64,000 bases of DNA, taken from contig CP085710.1 in the NCBI GenBank assembly GCA_023823795.1, forward strand, positions 4,490,001 through 4,554,000, read 5' to 3'. Below, one piece after another: positions 8,259 to 16,900 of the stretch (position 1 is its first letter; each line of letters starts with the position of its first letter). This DNA is from Bacillus sp. F19 (GTDB lineage: Bacteria; Bacillota; Bacilli; Bacillales; Bacillaceae). A program made the position numbers and the translations under genes. The notes beneath the pieces are model-generated. The model did no database searches and was not told the DNA's origin. It saw only the letters and a program-made list of their open reading frames with translations.

Positions 8259-8984
8259 ATGCTGCAGGCTGCGATTTGGGGAGCTTTTGCTGGTTCCTCT
8301 ATTTTATTGGGTGCTTTGCTTGGCATCTACAAGGAGATACCGCGCAAGGTTTTGGGTTTTATTATGTCGTTTGGAACGGGTGTCCTGATCGGGGCAGCTT
8401 CCTTTGAACTGCTTAGGGAATCAGTGGATGACGGAGGAATGCTGGCAGCATCAGGCGGATTCATTTTTGGATCTTTAACATTTACAGTATGTGAATTGCT
8501 GATTACTAAAAAGGGCGGAAGCGACAGAAAACGCTCAAAGCAAAACCCGGAAAATCACTCAGGAGTATCCATTTTTATCGGAACTGTCATTGATGCTATT
8601 CCTGAATCGGTTATTATCGGCGTCAGTCTGCTTCAGGAGAATACAGTCAGCTTCTTAATGGTGACAGCTGTTTTCATCAGCAATTTTCCGGAGGGTCTTT
8701 CAAGCTCTGTCGGATTGCGTAAAGATGGCTATTCCAAAAAAAAGATCCTTTTCATGTGGCTGATCGTTTTACTTCTTTCTTCTCTCAGCTCATTTCTCGG
8801 CTTTTCGCTGCTGCAAAATGCCGACTCTGCAGTGATTGCATTTATTGGAGCCTTTGCAGCAGGCGGCATCATTGCAATGGTGGCCTCGACGATGATGCCC
8901 GAAGCATTCGAAGAAGGCGGTCCGATCGTAGGTTTGATTGCTTCTTTAGGCGTACTTGCTTCGTTAATCCTCTCAAATCTATAA
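8259..8984 (+). CDS. ZIP-family metal transporter
   Basis: A 241-residue membrane protein with about eight helices and the ZIP-family signatures in helices IV and V: GTVIDAIPESVIIG and SNFPEGLSSS (HNFPEG in classical members; here the His is replaced by Ser). A short charged cytoplasmic loop KKGGSDRKRSKQNPENHSG separates helices III and IV. ZIP proteins import divalent cations such as Zn2+; the loss of the helix-IV His may change selectivity. AAGGAGG lies 11 bases before the ATG. Single gene ended by a strong terminator. Confidence 0.82.
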   Translation: MLQAAIWGAFAGSSILLGALLGIYKEIPRKVLGFIMSFGTGVLIGAASFELLRESVDDGGMLAASGGFIFGSLTFTVCELLITKKGGSDRKRSKQNPENHSGVSIFIGTVIDAIPESVIIGVSLLQENTVSFLMVTAVFISNFPEGLSSSVGLRKDGYSKKKILFMWLIVLLLSSLSSFLGFSLLQNADSAVIAFIGAFAAGGIIAMVASTMMPEAFEEGGPIVGLIASLGVLASLILSNL

Positions 8985-8985
8985 T

Positions 8986-9017
8986 AAAAAAGGCTTCGCA
9001 GATGCGAAGCCTTTTTT
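8986..9017. terminator. Bidirectional terminator
   Basis: AAAAAAGGCTTCGCA pairs with TGCGAAGCCTTTTTT around GA. It serves the ZIP gene on the plus strand and ktrB on the minus strand. Confidence 0.9.
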
Positions 9018-10352
9018 TCATCCTGTTAATATATCTTCGTTAGGATATTTAATTTTTTGTTTTTGTGGTTTAGCAATAGAGAACAAGAGCGTCAATGGCC
9101 CAACTTTCCCTAAGAACATAATAAAAATGATCACTTCTTTTCCCAAATCTGATAATTTAGGAGTAACAGACATTGACAGTCCTACTGTACCAAAAGCAGA
9201 AACAACTTCAAATAATATTTCCATAAAAGTAAGATTTTCCGATAAGGTTAAGATAAACACGGCCACTAATACAAATAGCAGACTTACCACTGTAATTGCA
9301 AGAGCTTTCACTATATATCTAGTGTTAATTGAGCGCTTCGCAACACTTATTTCCTCTCTGCCCCGCAAAAAAGTAATGGTTGCCAGAAGGATAATGACAG
9401 CTGTTGTTAACTTAATTCCTCCGCCAGTTGATGCACTTCCTGCTCCAATAAACATAAGGATGACCATTAGAAAAAGGGTCGTATCTTCCAGACTTGCCAT
9501 ATCCAATGTATTAAAACCTGCGGTTCTGGGCGATACCGCCTGGAAATATGAAGCTAATAGCTTACTTCCCGAAGAAAGGTCTCCAAGGGTAGCAGGATTG
9601 GAATATTCAATAACAAATATAATAAACATCGCCGTTACGTTTATCCCAAGTGTACCGACAAGCATCAGCTTTGTATGCAATGAAAACTTTTTAAAGCTGC
9701 GCTTTCTCCATACATCAACAAGCACTGTAAAACCTATACCTCCTATTATAAAAAGAGATGAAAGCACAAGGTTTATAAGCGGATCTCCTACATACCTCAT
9801 TAAATTATCCGGCCAAAGAGCGAAACCCGCATTATTGAATGCAGAAATCGCGTGAAAAAAACTGTAGAAAAGACCTTTAGACCATCCATACTCGGGTATC
9901 CATCTAAACGATAAAAAGATCATTGCAATGAATTCAATTGAAAGGGAAAAGTAGAACAAATACTTCACTAAATTTATGACTCCTCCAATGGAAGTTTGAT
10001 TCAGCGCAGTTTGCATCACTAATCTTTCTTTAATGCCAATTTTCCTCCCTAATACGATATAAATAAGAACCCCAAATGACATGATCCCTAATCCGCCAAG
10101 CTGAATCAGCATAGCAATGATAAATTGTCCGGTATAAGTAAAGGTTGATCCGGGGTCCACAGTTGTAAGTCCTGTAACAGTCATCGCTGATGTCGCTATA
10201 AATAACGCATCAAGCCATCTAATCGGTTCATTAGTTGAAACTGGGAGCATCAATAATGCAGATCCAGTTGCAATTCCAACCGCAAAAATAATAACCAATA
10301 GCTGAGACGGATTAAGCCGAATCATTTTTTGCAGCTTATGTTCCTTTATCAC
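9018..10352 (-). CDS. ktrB: Potassium uptake channel subunit KtrB
   Basis: A 444-residue TrkH/KtrB-family K+ (Na+-dependent) transporter subunit with four pore-loop repeats; TSAMTVTGLTTVDPGSTF, SAFNNAGFALWPDN, SPRTAGFNT and SAFGTVGLSMSVTP are the four selectivity-filter loops. The start is a GTG at 10352, which overlaps nothing but follows the ktrA stop immediately; GAGGAGGG lies 7 bases upstream inside the end of ktrA. The gene forms an operon with the RCK regulator ktrA and lies under the c-di-AMP riboswitch at 11110-11246. Known role of the family: main high-rate K+ import in Bacillus. Confidence 0.92.
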   Translation of the reverse strand: MIKEHKLQKMIRLNPSQLLVIIFAVGIATGSALLMLPVSTNEPIRWLDALFIATSAMTVTGLTTVDPGSTFTYTGQFIIAMLIQLGGLGIMSFGVLIYIVLGRKIGIKERLVMQTALNQTSIGGVINLVKYLFYFSLSIEFIAMIFLSFRWIPEYGWSKGLFYSFFHAISAFNNAGFALWPDNLMRYVGDPLINLVLSSLFIIGGIGFTVLVDVWRKRSFKKFSLHTKLMLVGTLGINVTAMFIIFVIEYSNPATLGDLSSGSKLLASYFQAVSPRTAGFNTLDMASLEDTTLFLMVILMFIGAGSASTGGGIKLTTAVIILLATITFLRGREEISVAKRSINTRYIVKALAITVVSLLFVLVAVFILTLSENLTFMEILFEVVSAFGTVGLSMSVTPKLSDLGKEVIIFIMFLGKVGPLTLLFSIAKPQKQKIKYPNEDILTG

Positions 10353-11009
10353 CTACATGCCCTCCTCCTCGAAACGGCTGATGTCCTTATTCCGTCCAAT
10401 TACAAGCAGAATATCACCTGATTTGATAGATTCTTCGGCAGGAGGCGAAACAATCATCTCTTCATCTCGCTGAATCCCGACAATATTACATCCATATCTT
10501 GCCCTAATATCTAAATCAATCAATGTTTTACGGTGAATTTTTGCTGTAGCAACCATCTCTACCATGCTGTATTCCTTTGAAAGCTCAATATAATCAATCA
10601 TTTTTTCTGAAATAATATGATGGGCAATCCGCTTTGCCATGTCACGTTCAGGATGAATGACTTTATTTACACCTATTTTGTCTAAAACCTTCTGATGATA
10701 GTCATTTTGAGCTTTTGCCCATACTTGCGGAATCTCCATTTCTTTCAGCAGCAGAGAGGTCAAGATACTAGCTTCTATATCATCTCCGAATGAAACAAAC
10801 GCGTGGTCTACATTGCGGACGCCAAGCTGTTTCAGTGTCGCCTCATCAATTGCATTTGCCCGTACAGCAAGTGTCGCATATTGAGAATAATATTGAACCT
10901 TTTCATCATCTTTATCGACCGCTAAAACTTCAATCCCCAACTCATGAAATTCTTTTACAAGACTTCCTCCAAAACGCCCAAGACCAAATACAGCAAATTG
11001 CTTTTTCAA
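10353..11009 (-). CDS. ktrA: KtrA, RCK-domain regulatory subunit of K+ uptake
   Basis: A 218-residue cytosolic regulator with an N-terminal RCK_N Rossmann domain (AVFGLGRFGGS, the GxGxxG nucleotide site, and acidic D at the end of beta2) and a C-terminal RCK_C domain (about residues 140-215, ending RFEEEGM as in B. subtilis KtrA). It binds ATP/ADP, and in related proteins c-di-AMP in RCK_C, to gate KtrB. I chose the TTG at 11009: AAGGAA sits 7 bases upstream and the protein then starts LKKQFAVFGLG like its homologues; an ATG at 11066 would add 19 unrelated residues that overlap the attenuator. Confidence 0.9.
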   Translation of the reverse strand: MKKQFAVFGLGRFGGSLVKEFHELGIEVLAVDKDDEKVQYYSQYATLAVRANAIDEATLKQLGVRNVDHAFVSFGDDIEASILTSLLLKEMEIPQVWAKAQNDYHQKVLDKIGVNKVIHPERDMAKRIAHHIISEKMIDYIELSKEYSMVEMVATAKIHRKTLIDLDIRARYGCNIVGIQRDEEMIVSPPAEESIKSGDILLVIGRNKDISRFEEEGM

Positions 11010-11046
11010 CAAGATTTCCTTCTTTCGATACCAATTTTTGCACACA

Positions 11047-11089
11047 AAAAGACACAGAGGTCCCATGAACCGCTGTGTCTGTTTTTAAG
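11047..11089 (-). terminator. Attenuator of the ktrAB c-di-AMP riboswitch
   Basis: On the minus strand AGACACAG pairs with CTGTGTCT across a 15-base region that can extend the stem, followed by TTTTTG. It lies between the riboswitch and the ktrA start, so it is the expected expression platform. Confidence 0.85.
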
Positions 11090-11109
11090 ATCACATTAGT
11101 TTCATTATC

Positions 11110-11246
11110 CTCTCTCAAGAACGCTTGCGAAGTTAGCTGTCGGGTTCGGGCAATGAGAGTAGCCCTACCTGTAAAGGATTCACCCCAAGCTGCAAAAGAT
11201 GCCAGCAAAATTGGGTCCCCCGCTCCGTAATGGATTAAGCGAATTA
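11110..11246 (-). ncRNA. c-di-AMP riboswitch (ydaO/yuaA type) of ktrAB
   Basis: Read on the minus strand it shows the conserved blocks of the ydaO-yuaA class in order: TCGCTTAATCC, GAGCGGGGGACCCAA, TTGGGGTGAATCC, GTAGGGCTACTCTC, CCCGACAGCTAAC, TTCGCAAGCG. This class senses c-di-AMP and turns off K+ uptake genes when c-di-AMP is high. The hairpin at 11047-11089 with its T run completes a transcription-termination switch. The same blocks recur at 13.9, 25.9 and 26.9 kb. Confidence 0.93.
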
Positions 11247-11275
11247 AGAATATCTGAAATGTTATTTATGAAAGT

Positions 11276-11304
11276 ATCTTACTCCTGTTGAATAGGACAG
11301 TAAA
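11276..11304 (-). promoter_or_regulatory. Promoter of the ktrAB riboswitch transcript
   Basis: TTTACT, 17 bases, TAAGAT on the minus strand, about 30 bases before the aptamer. A nearly identical TTTACA-17-TAAGAT promoter precedes the riboswitch at 26.9 kb. The remaining sequence to 11525 shows nothing further that I can support. Confidence 0.5.
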
Positions 11305-11525
11305 GAGCCAATTTTTGCAGAAAATAGTTATAATTGATCAAATATAACCGTTTAAGCGCTCTCAAGTCTCATTTGCTCAGCATATCTGTTTATTTTAGAT
11401 TCTTTGCCAGGCTGAGATGATGCGAGGAAGTTGTGGTTTAACAGCATATATTGAAGCGTTATTAGTAATCAAAGTTCTATCAGTATTATTTGCAGTTTTA
11501 TCAGCAAAAGAGTTAAGAATTGGTT

Positions 11526-12206
11526 TTAATTATTTTTTTCATCTTTCCACTTGTATCCAGCTCCCCAGACGGTTTGAAGGTGATCATCAATTGGAAATCC
11601 CGTTTTTCTCAGCTTTTCTCTAAGATGACGCACGTGGGAATCTACCGTCCGGTCCTCCGTACCTGCATCATAACCCCAAATAGTCTGAATTAAATGCTCA
11701 CGATTAAATACTCTGTTTCGGTTCTTTAAAAAGATTCCGGCAAGCTGAAATTCTTTTGGAGTTAAAAGGATAGGCTCATCTTTATAGCTCGCTTCCTGGC
11801 TTCGATCATCCCATTTAAGACCCCTGTATTCTATTGCTTGATTATTTTTGACTCTTCTTAATATCGCTTCTATTCTCGCCAATAATTCCGTTTCATTAAA
11901 AGGCTTTGTTATATAATCATCCGCCCCTGTCTGCAGCCCTTTTACAATGTCCTCTTTTTGGCCGCTCGCAGTCACCATTATAATCGGAATATCTGAAAAT
12001 GTTCTGATTTCTTTACACACTTCAAAACCATTCATTTCAGGCATCATAAGATCAAGAATCATAAGGGCAGGTTCTTCTTTTTGAACATTTTCAATAGCGT
12101 GCTTTCCTGATGAGGATTTTATGCAAAAATACCCTGCAGGTGTAAGATAAAGGTCAAGCAAATCCAGCATCAGTTTCTCATCATCTACAAGCAAAATCTT
12201 TTTCAT
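11526..12206 (-). CDS. OmpR/PhoB-family response regulator
   Basis: A 226-residue two-domain regulator. The receiver domain has the acidic pair DDE at residues 8-10, phospho-acceptor Asp52 in LMILDLMMPE, Thr in MVTASG and Lys in ITKPFNETE. The C-terminal winged helix (about 130-222) includes LTPKEFQL and the recognition region RTVDSHVRHLREKLR. It follows the histidine kinase gene by 3 bases with AAAGGA at the end of that gene, so the two form an operon with the unusual order kinase then regulator. Target genes are unknown; its place beside ktrAB gives no proof that it controls potassium genes. Confidence 0.9.
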   Translation of the reverse strand: MKKILLVDDEKLMLDLLDLYLTPAGYFCIKSSSGKHAIENVQKEEPALMILDLMMPEMNGFEVCKEIRTFSDIPIIMVTASGQKEDIVKGLQTGADDYITKPFNETELLARIEAILRRVKNNQAIEYRGLKWDDRSQEASYKDEPILLTPKEFQLAGIFLKNRNRVFNREHLIQTIWGYDAGTEDRTVDSHVRHLREKLRKTGFPIDDHLQTVWGAGYKWKDEKNN

Positions 12207-12209
12207 CGT

Positions 12210-13571
12210 TTAATCCTTTCTAAAGACAATGATAATGGAGGTTCCTGTTCCGAATGTGCTTTTTGCCCGGACTGTGCCGCCAAGAGCCTCCACAATTTCT
12301 TTTACGATCGCAAGGCCAAGACCTGTTCCTCCGCTATGGCGTGACCTTGATTTATCAACGCGGTAAAGTCTGTCAAACAGATATGGAAGATCTTCTTCAG
12401 GAACACCAATTCCTTCATCTGAGATGACAACTTTAATGATCCCGTCTTGTTCAAAAACCCTGATTGTAATGGAAGTCCCTTTTCCAGAATAATGGATGGC
12501 ATTGTCCATGATGTTGAGCAGCACCTGTTCGAACCTTGAAGGATCTATCATATGATGAACAGAATGATTCGGAAAAAGAAAATTCACTTTCCTATTTTCT
12601 TTGATTAAGATGGGATTTACTTTTTCTGCTGTTTTTTTAATAAAGGAGCAAAGATCGATCCGCTCTTTTTCAACCTGAAAAGAATGCTGATCAAGCCTTG
12701 CAAGCTCAAATAAATCCTTTACAAGCTTCGATAAGTGCTCTGTTTGTTCACTTATAATAGATAGATAGTTTACCTGGTCAGTTCTTGCCAAATCAGGCCT
12801 CTTAGCAACATCTGCATACCCCTTGATATATGTAAGGGGGGTACGCAATTCATGGGCGATACTTGCCAGGAATTCATTTCTTTCCTTTTTTAGATGGGAT
12901 AAATCATTTGCAAGCTTTTGAATAGAAACTCCAAGCTCGCCAAGTTCATCATATCTTTGCATTTGTAAGTTAACTGTAAAATCCCCCTCACTAAGGCGTT
13001 CAGTCGCCTGCTTCATGGAGAGCAGGGGTTTTGTCACAATCTTTGACAAAAAAACAACCGCAATGATTGTAAGAATAACAGACACTGTACCAATAAAGAT
13101 AAAATGGTCATTTAATCTGGAAATCATCAATTGAATGGAATCTGTTCCCTTAAACATATAGACAAAGCCTAATGTTTCACCGTTTATACGGACCGGGCTT
13201 ACTGTCCAAATGAAAGGACTTGCTTTCCAGTTCGCAGGCACTTCATCATTTTCACCTCTATGATTGTTGATTACTTTCTGCATGAATGGATGAATCTCAT
13301 TTGAAGAATGCAGCACTTCTCCTTCTGCATTTGTCAGCACAACATCCGTATCTGCTTCAGATTCCATTAAAACAACATGCTGCATCGTTGTTTCATCATT
13401 ATGCTTCAGCAGAACATCACGGTGGCTGTTGCCTCTTGCCTGTAGAGCAGAAACTTCTTCATTCACTCTAGTGTTGACTAGATTCCGGTATAAAAATAAA
13501 AAGAGACAGGTTTCTACTATAAGAATGATCGTAAGAAATAATAGCCCAATTTTTATAGCAAGCTTATTCAT
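12210..13571 (-). CDS. Membrane sensor histidine kinase
   Basis: A 453-residue class-I kinase. Order: TM1 (about 7-27), an extracytoplasmic sensor region of roughly 125 residues, TM2 (about 155-175), a HAMP linker (ATERLSEGDFTVNLQ), HisKA with the phospho-accepting His in SIAHELRTPLTYIKGY, and an HATPase with N box (LNIMDNAIHYSGKG), G1 (ISDEGIGVPE), F (LFDRLYRVDKSR) and G2 (GTGLGLAIVKEIV). The stimulus is unknown. It is not KdpD: it has no N-terminal KdpD or USP domain. The gene heads the operon with the response regulator. Confidence 0.9.
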   Translation of the reverse strand: MNKLAIKIGLLFLTIILIVETCLFLFLYRNLVNTRVNEEVSALQARGNSHRDVLLKHNDETTMQHVVLMESEADTDVVLTNAEGEVLHSSNEIHPFMQKVINNHRGENDEVPANWKASPFIWTVSPVRINGETLGFVYMFKGTDSIQLMISRLNDHFIFIGTVSVILTIIAVVFLSKIVTKPLLSMKQATERLSEGDFTVNLQMQRYDELGELGVSIQKLANDLSHLKKERNEFLASIAHELRTPLTYIKGYADVAKRPDLARTDQVNYLSIISEQTEHLSKLVKDLFELARLDQHSFQVEKERIDLCSFIKKTAEKVNPILIKENRKVNFLFPNHSVHHMIDPSRFEQVLLNIMDNAIHYSGKGTSITIRVFEQDGIIKVVISDEGIGVPEEDLPYLFDRLYRVDKSRSRHSGGTGLGLAIVKEIVEALGGTVRAKSTFGTGTSIIIVFRKD

Positions 13572-13670
13572 TTATTAAACTCCTTAATATTGCACCACTT
13601 TGTTTTACAATACCAAAAAAATTTGCATTTTTCGTGCAAATTAAGATAATTGATCTGTATTTATATGTAT

Positions 13671-13704
13671 AAAAAAGGCAGCCTGCTTAAGGCCGCCTTT
13701 CTCA
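13671..13704 (-). terminator. Terminator of the decayed symporter gene
   Basis: On the minus strand GGCGGCC pairs with GGCTGCC (one G-T pair) around TTAAGCA, followed by TTTTTTAT. Confidence 0.75.
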
Positions 13705-13925
13705 TTTTGACAATTTTTCTTCCATTTCAGGAATTTTAAAGTCTCCATGTTTCTTTTCTGTTTCTGCTACAATCAGTGCACATGCCGCATCTCCTGTGAT
13801 GTTAACTGCTGTACGAGCCATATCCAGCAGACGGTCTATACCGAGGATCAAGGCGATGCCTGCTACAGGAAGGCCTACAGAGTTTAAAACCATCGCAAGC
13901 ATGAAAAGCCCAGCTCCTGGCACAA
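13702..13925 (-). pseudogene. C-terminal remnant of a glutamate/dicarboxylate:cation symporter
   Basis: About 74 codons encode [18 protein letters not shown], then [20 protein letters not shown] and a charged tail. This is the conserved final part (HP2/TM8 region, with the NxTGD substrate-binding motif) of the DAACS family, whose members have about 420 residues; the intact relative at 29278-30528 shows GIDRILDMARTVVNVIGNS at the same place. The first ~350 residues are missing. Upstream, reading on the minus strand, the sequence passes directly into half a c-di-AMP riboswitch, so one deletion removed the 3' half of the riboswitch and most of the gene. An ATG-free start (GTG CCA) gives the open frame, but a functional protein is very unlikely. 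Confidence 0.85.
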
Positions 13926-14012
13926 GTGCCCTACCTTTTAACTATAAAGGATTCACCCCAGTGCATGTGCACAGTTTGGCTCCCCCGTTCCCATTTTAGG
14001 ATTAAGCGTATA
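13926..14012 (-). ncRNA. Truncated c-di-AMP riboswitch (5' half only)
   Basis: Minus-strand blocks ACGCTTAATCC, GGGAACGGGGGAGCC, TGGGGTGAATCC and AGGTAGGGC match the first half of the ydaO class. The following blocks (TACTCTC, CCCGACAGCTAAC, the closing stem and the attenuator) are absent and the sequence turns into symporter code. It cannot fold the full aptamer. Confidence 0.85.
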
Positions 14013-14137
14013 TTTATTAAGTTATACTACTATTCTAAATAAAAGATTTAATTTTTGACAAACATCAAAATTTGCCTTCAGTTGAATTTAAACATAAAAT
14101 TCAGCAGAAGCCGTTATAATTTAAGGAGTTATAAACG

Positions 14138-14872
14138 ATGAAAAAGTGGATAAAAAATTTTTCCCTGATAGCTTCAGCAGGGCTGATTCTTTCATTTGCA
14201 GGATTTTATATCTGGTCCCAAATCACCTATAAACCTGCTGAAGAACTGTTTAACTCTACAAATATACAAAATCAAAATGAAAAAAACGGGTATTTGCTCT
14301 TTGAGCCTCAAAATCAAAAAACGTATAATGGCATCATTCTATATCCTGGTGCAAAAGTTGATCCGAGAGGATATGCCTATCTTGCAGAGCAGTTAACTCA
14401 AAAAGGGTTCACTGCCGTCATTCCTAAAATGCCTTTTAACCTTGCTATTGCAGGCATCAGCAAAGCAGATAAAATCATAAATGATAGAGACGAAATTGAA
14501 AATTGGTACATTGGAGGACACTCTCTCGGAGGTGCGGCTGCTTCTATTTACGCGTTTGAACATCAAGAAAATATAAAAGGGCTTTTCCTCCTTGCTGCTT
14601 ATCCGGCAGATTCCAGTGATTTTTCAAACACAGATTTTCCGATTCTGACCATCTATGCAGAACATGACGGATTAACAACCCTGGATGATATAAAAGAAAC
14701 GAAACACCTACTGTCTGACAATACCTTTTATTACAAAATTAACGGCGGCAATCATGCACAATTTGGCATTTACGGAGAACAAAAAGGAGATAACAAAGCA
14801 CAGATCAATGTCTTTGTTCAGCAAGATCAGATCATTAGAGAAATGAACAGCTGGATCGAGCGGATTGAGTAG
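14138..14872 (+). CDS. Secreted or membrane-anchored alpha/beta hydrolase
   Basis: A 244-residue alpha/beta hydrolase with an N-terminal helix (about residues 8-27) that could be a signal anchor. The nucleophile elbow is GGHSLGGAAA (Ser about 131), an acidic residue lies in ILTIYAEHDGLTT and the catalytic His in NGGNHAQFG. The closing motif ILYPGAKVDPRGYAYLAEQL early in the domain is typical of the YqiA/dienelactone-like alpha/beta hydrolase group. TTAAGGAG lies before the ATG. The natural substrate is unknown. It stands alone between two terminators. Confidence 0.8.
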   Translation: MKKWIKNFSLIASAGLILSFAGFYIWSQITYKPAEELFNSTNIQNQNEKNGYLLFEPQNQKTYNGIILYPGAKVDPRGYAYLAEQLTQKGFTAVIPKMPFNLAIAGISKADKIINDRDEIENWYIGGHSLGGAAASIYAFEHQENIKGLFLLAAYPADSSDFSNTDFPILTIYAEHDGLTTLDDIKETKHLLSDNTFYYKINGGNHAQFGIYGEQKGDNKAQINVFVQQDQIIREMNSWIERIE

Positions 14873-14917
14873 AAAAGCGGGGAGATTTTCTCGCTTTTTT
14901 CCCCATTTACAAGTCGT

Positions 14918-14966
14918 AAAAAAACGGAAACAGGCAGCAGAATCATGCCGGTTTCCGTTTTTTTTA
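14918..14966. terminator. Bidirectional terminator
   Basis: AAAAACGGAAAC pairs with GTTTCCGTTTTT and the stem continues with GGCA/TGCC; T runs occur on both strands. A weaker hairpin AAGCG..GAGA/TCTCGCTT at 14874-14902 precedes it on the plus strand. Confidence 0.85.
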
Positions 14967-16757
14967 TTTAGTCGCTTCCAAAAACTCTTCCACATCTTGC
15001 ACAGTCAGCTGAACGGCTTTTTGCCAGAAATCCTCTTTTGTTAAGTCCACTCCTAAGTGTTTCATAGCCAAATCTTCTACCTGCATAGATCCTGTATCTT
15101 TTAAAAGAGAAATGTATTTCTCTTCAAATGCCGTTCCCTCTTCCAATGCTTTCGCATATATGCCAAGTGAGAACAGATAGCCAAACGTATATGGGAAATT
15201 ATAGAACGGCACCCCGGTAATATAGAAATGCAGTTTAGATGCCCAGAAATGAGGATGGTACTCTCCTAAAGCATCACAATAAGCTTCTTTTTGTGCATCT
15301 TCCATTAATTGATTTATTTTTTCCGTGCTGACGATTCCTTTTTTGCGTTCCTCATAAAAAGAAGTTTCAAATAGAAAGCGGCCGTGAATATTCATAAGCA
15401 GTGCAACACTTCTTTGCACTTTATCTTCTAATAATGCCAAACGCTCTTCATCAGATTTTGCTTTTTTAACAGAAGCATCTGCCACGATCATTTCAGCAAA
15501 TGTTGATGCTGTTTCAGCTACATTCATCGCATAATTGCGGTTAAGCGGATGCACTCCCGCCATTGCATGCTGATGGAAGGCATGGCCCAGTTCATGTGCA
15601 AGGGTTGCGATATTTGACGGGGTACCGGAGAATGTCATGAAGATTCTTGACTGGTCACTTTCGGTAAAACTTGTGCAAAAACCTCCCGGAGCTTTTCCAG
15701 GACGATCTTCAGCCTCGATCCAGCGGTTCTCAAATGCTTTTTTAGTAAATGAAGTCAGCTCTTCTCCAAAGTGGCTGAATTGATCTAAGATAAATTCAGC
15801 TCCCTCCTGATAGCTAACTTTCGCTTCTTTCCCGCCAATCGGCGCATCGAGATCGTACCAGCTAAGCTTATCGACACCAAGCAATTCTGCTTTTCTTTTT
15901 AAATAGCTTACAAGCGGCTGTTTATTCTCTGAAATCACCTTCCACATGACATCAAGGGTCTCGCGCTTCATTCTGTTGATCTCAAGCGGCTCACTCAGTA
16001 CATCGTCCCAGCCCCGCTTTTCATATACATTCAGTCTAAAACCAGATAGATGGTTCAGCGTATGGGCAAATAAATCTGCACCGCTTCCCCACGCTTTTTC
16101 CCATTCTTCAAACACAGATTTTCTGACTGATCTGTCCGCATTTGAAAATTTATTGGCTGCCTGGCCTACAGACAATTCATGTACTTTGCCATCTTCTTTG
16201 TACGGTATTTTCACTTTGGAAACGAGAGTATCATAAAGCTGTCCCCACGCATGATAGCCGTTCACTGACAAAGCATTGATCAATGTTTCCTGCTCCATCT
16301 GCAGTTTGTTTTTTGCTCTGTTCCGGCGCTCGGTCAAGGCGAATTTTAATTCAGTCAATTCTTCAGCATTTACAAGTTCAGGCCAAACCGTATCGTCTAC
16401 TTGAACAAGCTTTTGATCAAAGGCTGCCAATGCATTTTGAAACTGAGAGCTGAGTTGAGTAATCTTCCCACGAAGTACTGCGGCATGCTTATCATTTGTA
16501 TCCTGAGCCTGCAGACATCCGACAAAAGCTCCTGCCTGCCTCATCCGTTTTGCAATACCCTGAAACTTCTCAAGAATCTCTCCTAAAAGGATGCTATCTT
16601 CTTTTGTTTGAGGTACTTTGATGCTCTCTGCCTGCACCTTAAATGAAGGAACATCAAGTTCAAGCTCCTCTAAATACTTTTTAAAGGCATCAGATTTGCT
16701 TCCACCTTCAAAAAACACATCTAAATCCCAAGTCTCAGCATACGTAGCAGCTTTCAT
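14964..16757 (-). CDS. pepF: Oligoendopeptidase F (M3 metallopeptidase)
   Basis: A 597-residue cytoplasmic zinc peptidase of family M3B that cuts short peptides. The zinc site HELGHAFHQH (HExxH) is clear, the downstream NVAETASTFAE motif supplies the third zinc ligand, and the C-terminal YPYTFGYLFSLGIY-type segment (here FPYTFGYLFSLGIYAK) is typical. I chose the ATG at 16757: GGGGG lies 7 bases upstream and the protein then begins MKAATYAETWDLD like its relatives; the ATG two codons earlier has only one base spacing. Single gene. Confidence 0.93.
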   Translation of the reverse strand: MKAATYAETWDLDVFFEGGSKSDAFKKYLEELELDVPSFKVQAESIKVPQTKEDSILLGEILEKFQGIAKRMRQAGAFVGCLQAQDTNDKHAAVLRGKITQLSSQFQNALAAFDQKLVQVDDTVWPELVNAEELTELKFALTERRNRAKNKLQMEQETLINALSVNGYHAWGQLYDTLVSKVKIPYKEDGKVHELSVGQAANKFSNADRSVRKSVFEEWEKAWGSGADLFAHTLNHLSGFRLNVYEKRGWDDVLSEPLEINRMKRETLDVMWKVISENKQPLVSYLKRKAELLGVDKLSWYDLDAPIGGKEAKVSYQEGAEFILDQFSHFGEELTSFTKKAFENRWIEAEDRPGKAPGGFCTSFTESDQSRIFMTFSGTPSNIATLAHELGHAFHQHAMAGVHPLNRNYAMNVAETASTFAEMIVADASVKKAKSDEERLALLEDKVQRSVALLMNIHGRFLFETSFYEERKKGIVSTEKINQLMEDAQKEAYCDALGEYHPHFWASKLHFYITGVPFYNFPYTFGYLFSLGIYAKALEEGTAFEEKYISLLKDTGSMQVEDLAMKHLGVDLTKEDFWQKAVQLTVQDVEEFLEATK

Positions 16758-16858
16758 CGCCATTCCCCCTGATATGTATTTCGGAACACCAAATAATCCC
16801 TCACTTGTCATTATAAAACAATTAACTAAAAATTTGTACAATTCTAATGGCAGGAAGC

Positions 16859-16892
16859 AAAAAAAAAGGTATGACGAAGTGTCATAGCCTCT
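16859..16892 (-). terminator. Terminator after tatA
   Basis: On the minus strand GGCTATGAC pairs with GTCATACC around ACTTC, followed by a run of eight or more T. Confidence 0.8.
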
Positions 16893-16900
16893 GCTTTTAT

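Noticed and set aside
9127-9855. 242-codon plus-strand frame opposite ktrB
   Set aside because: Antisense shadow of a membrane protein gene; low-complexity Ser/Thr/Pro-rich translation and no start signals.
10942-11208. 88-codon minus-strand frame across the ktrAB leader
   Set aside because: It is read in another frame through the riboswitch and attenuator, whose conserved structure explains the sequence.
11526-13571. KdpDE two-component system next to the potassium genes
   Set aside because: The kinase has a single extracytoplasmic sensor loop and HAMP domain and lacks the KdpD and USP domains, so it is an ordinary kinase/regulator pair of unknown signal.
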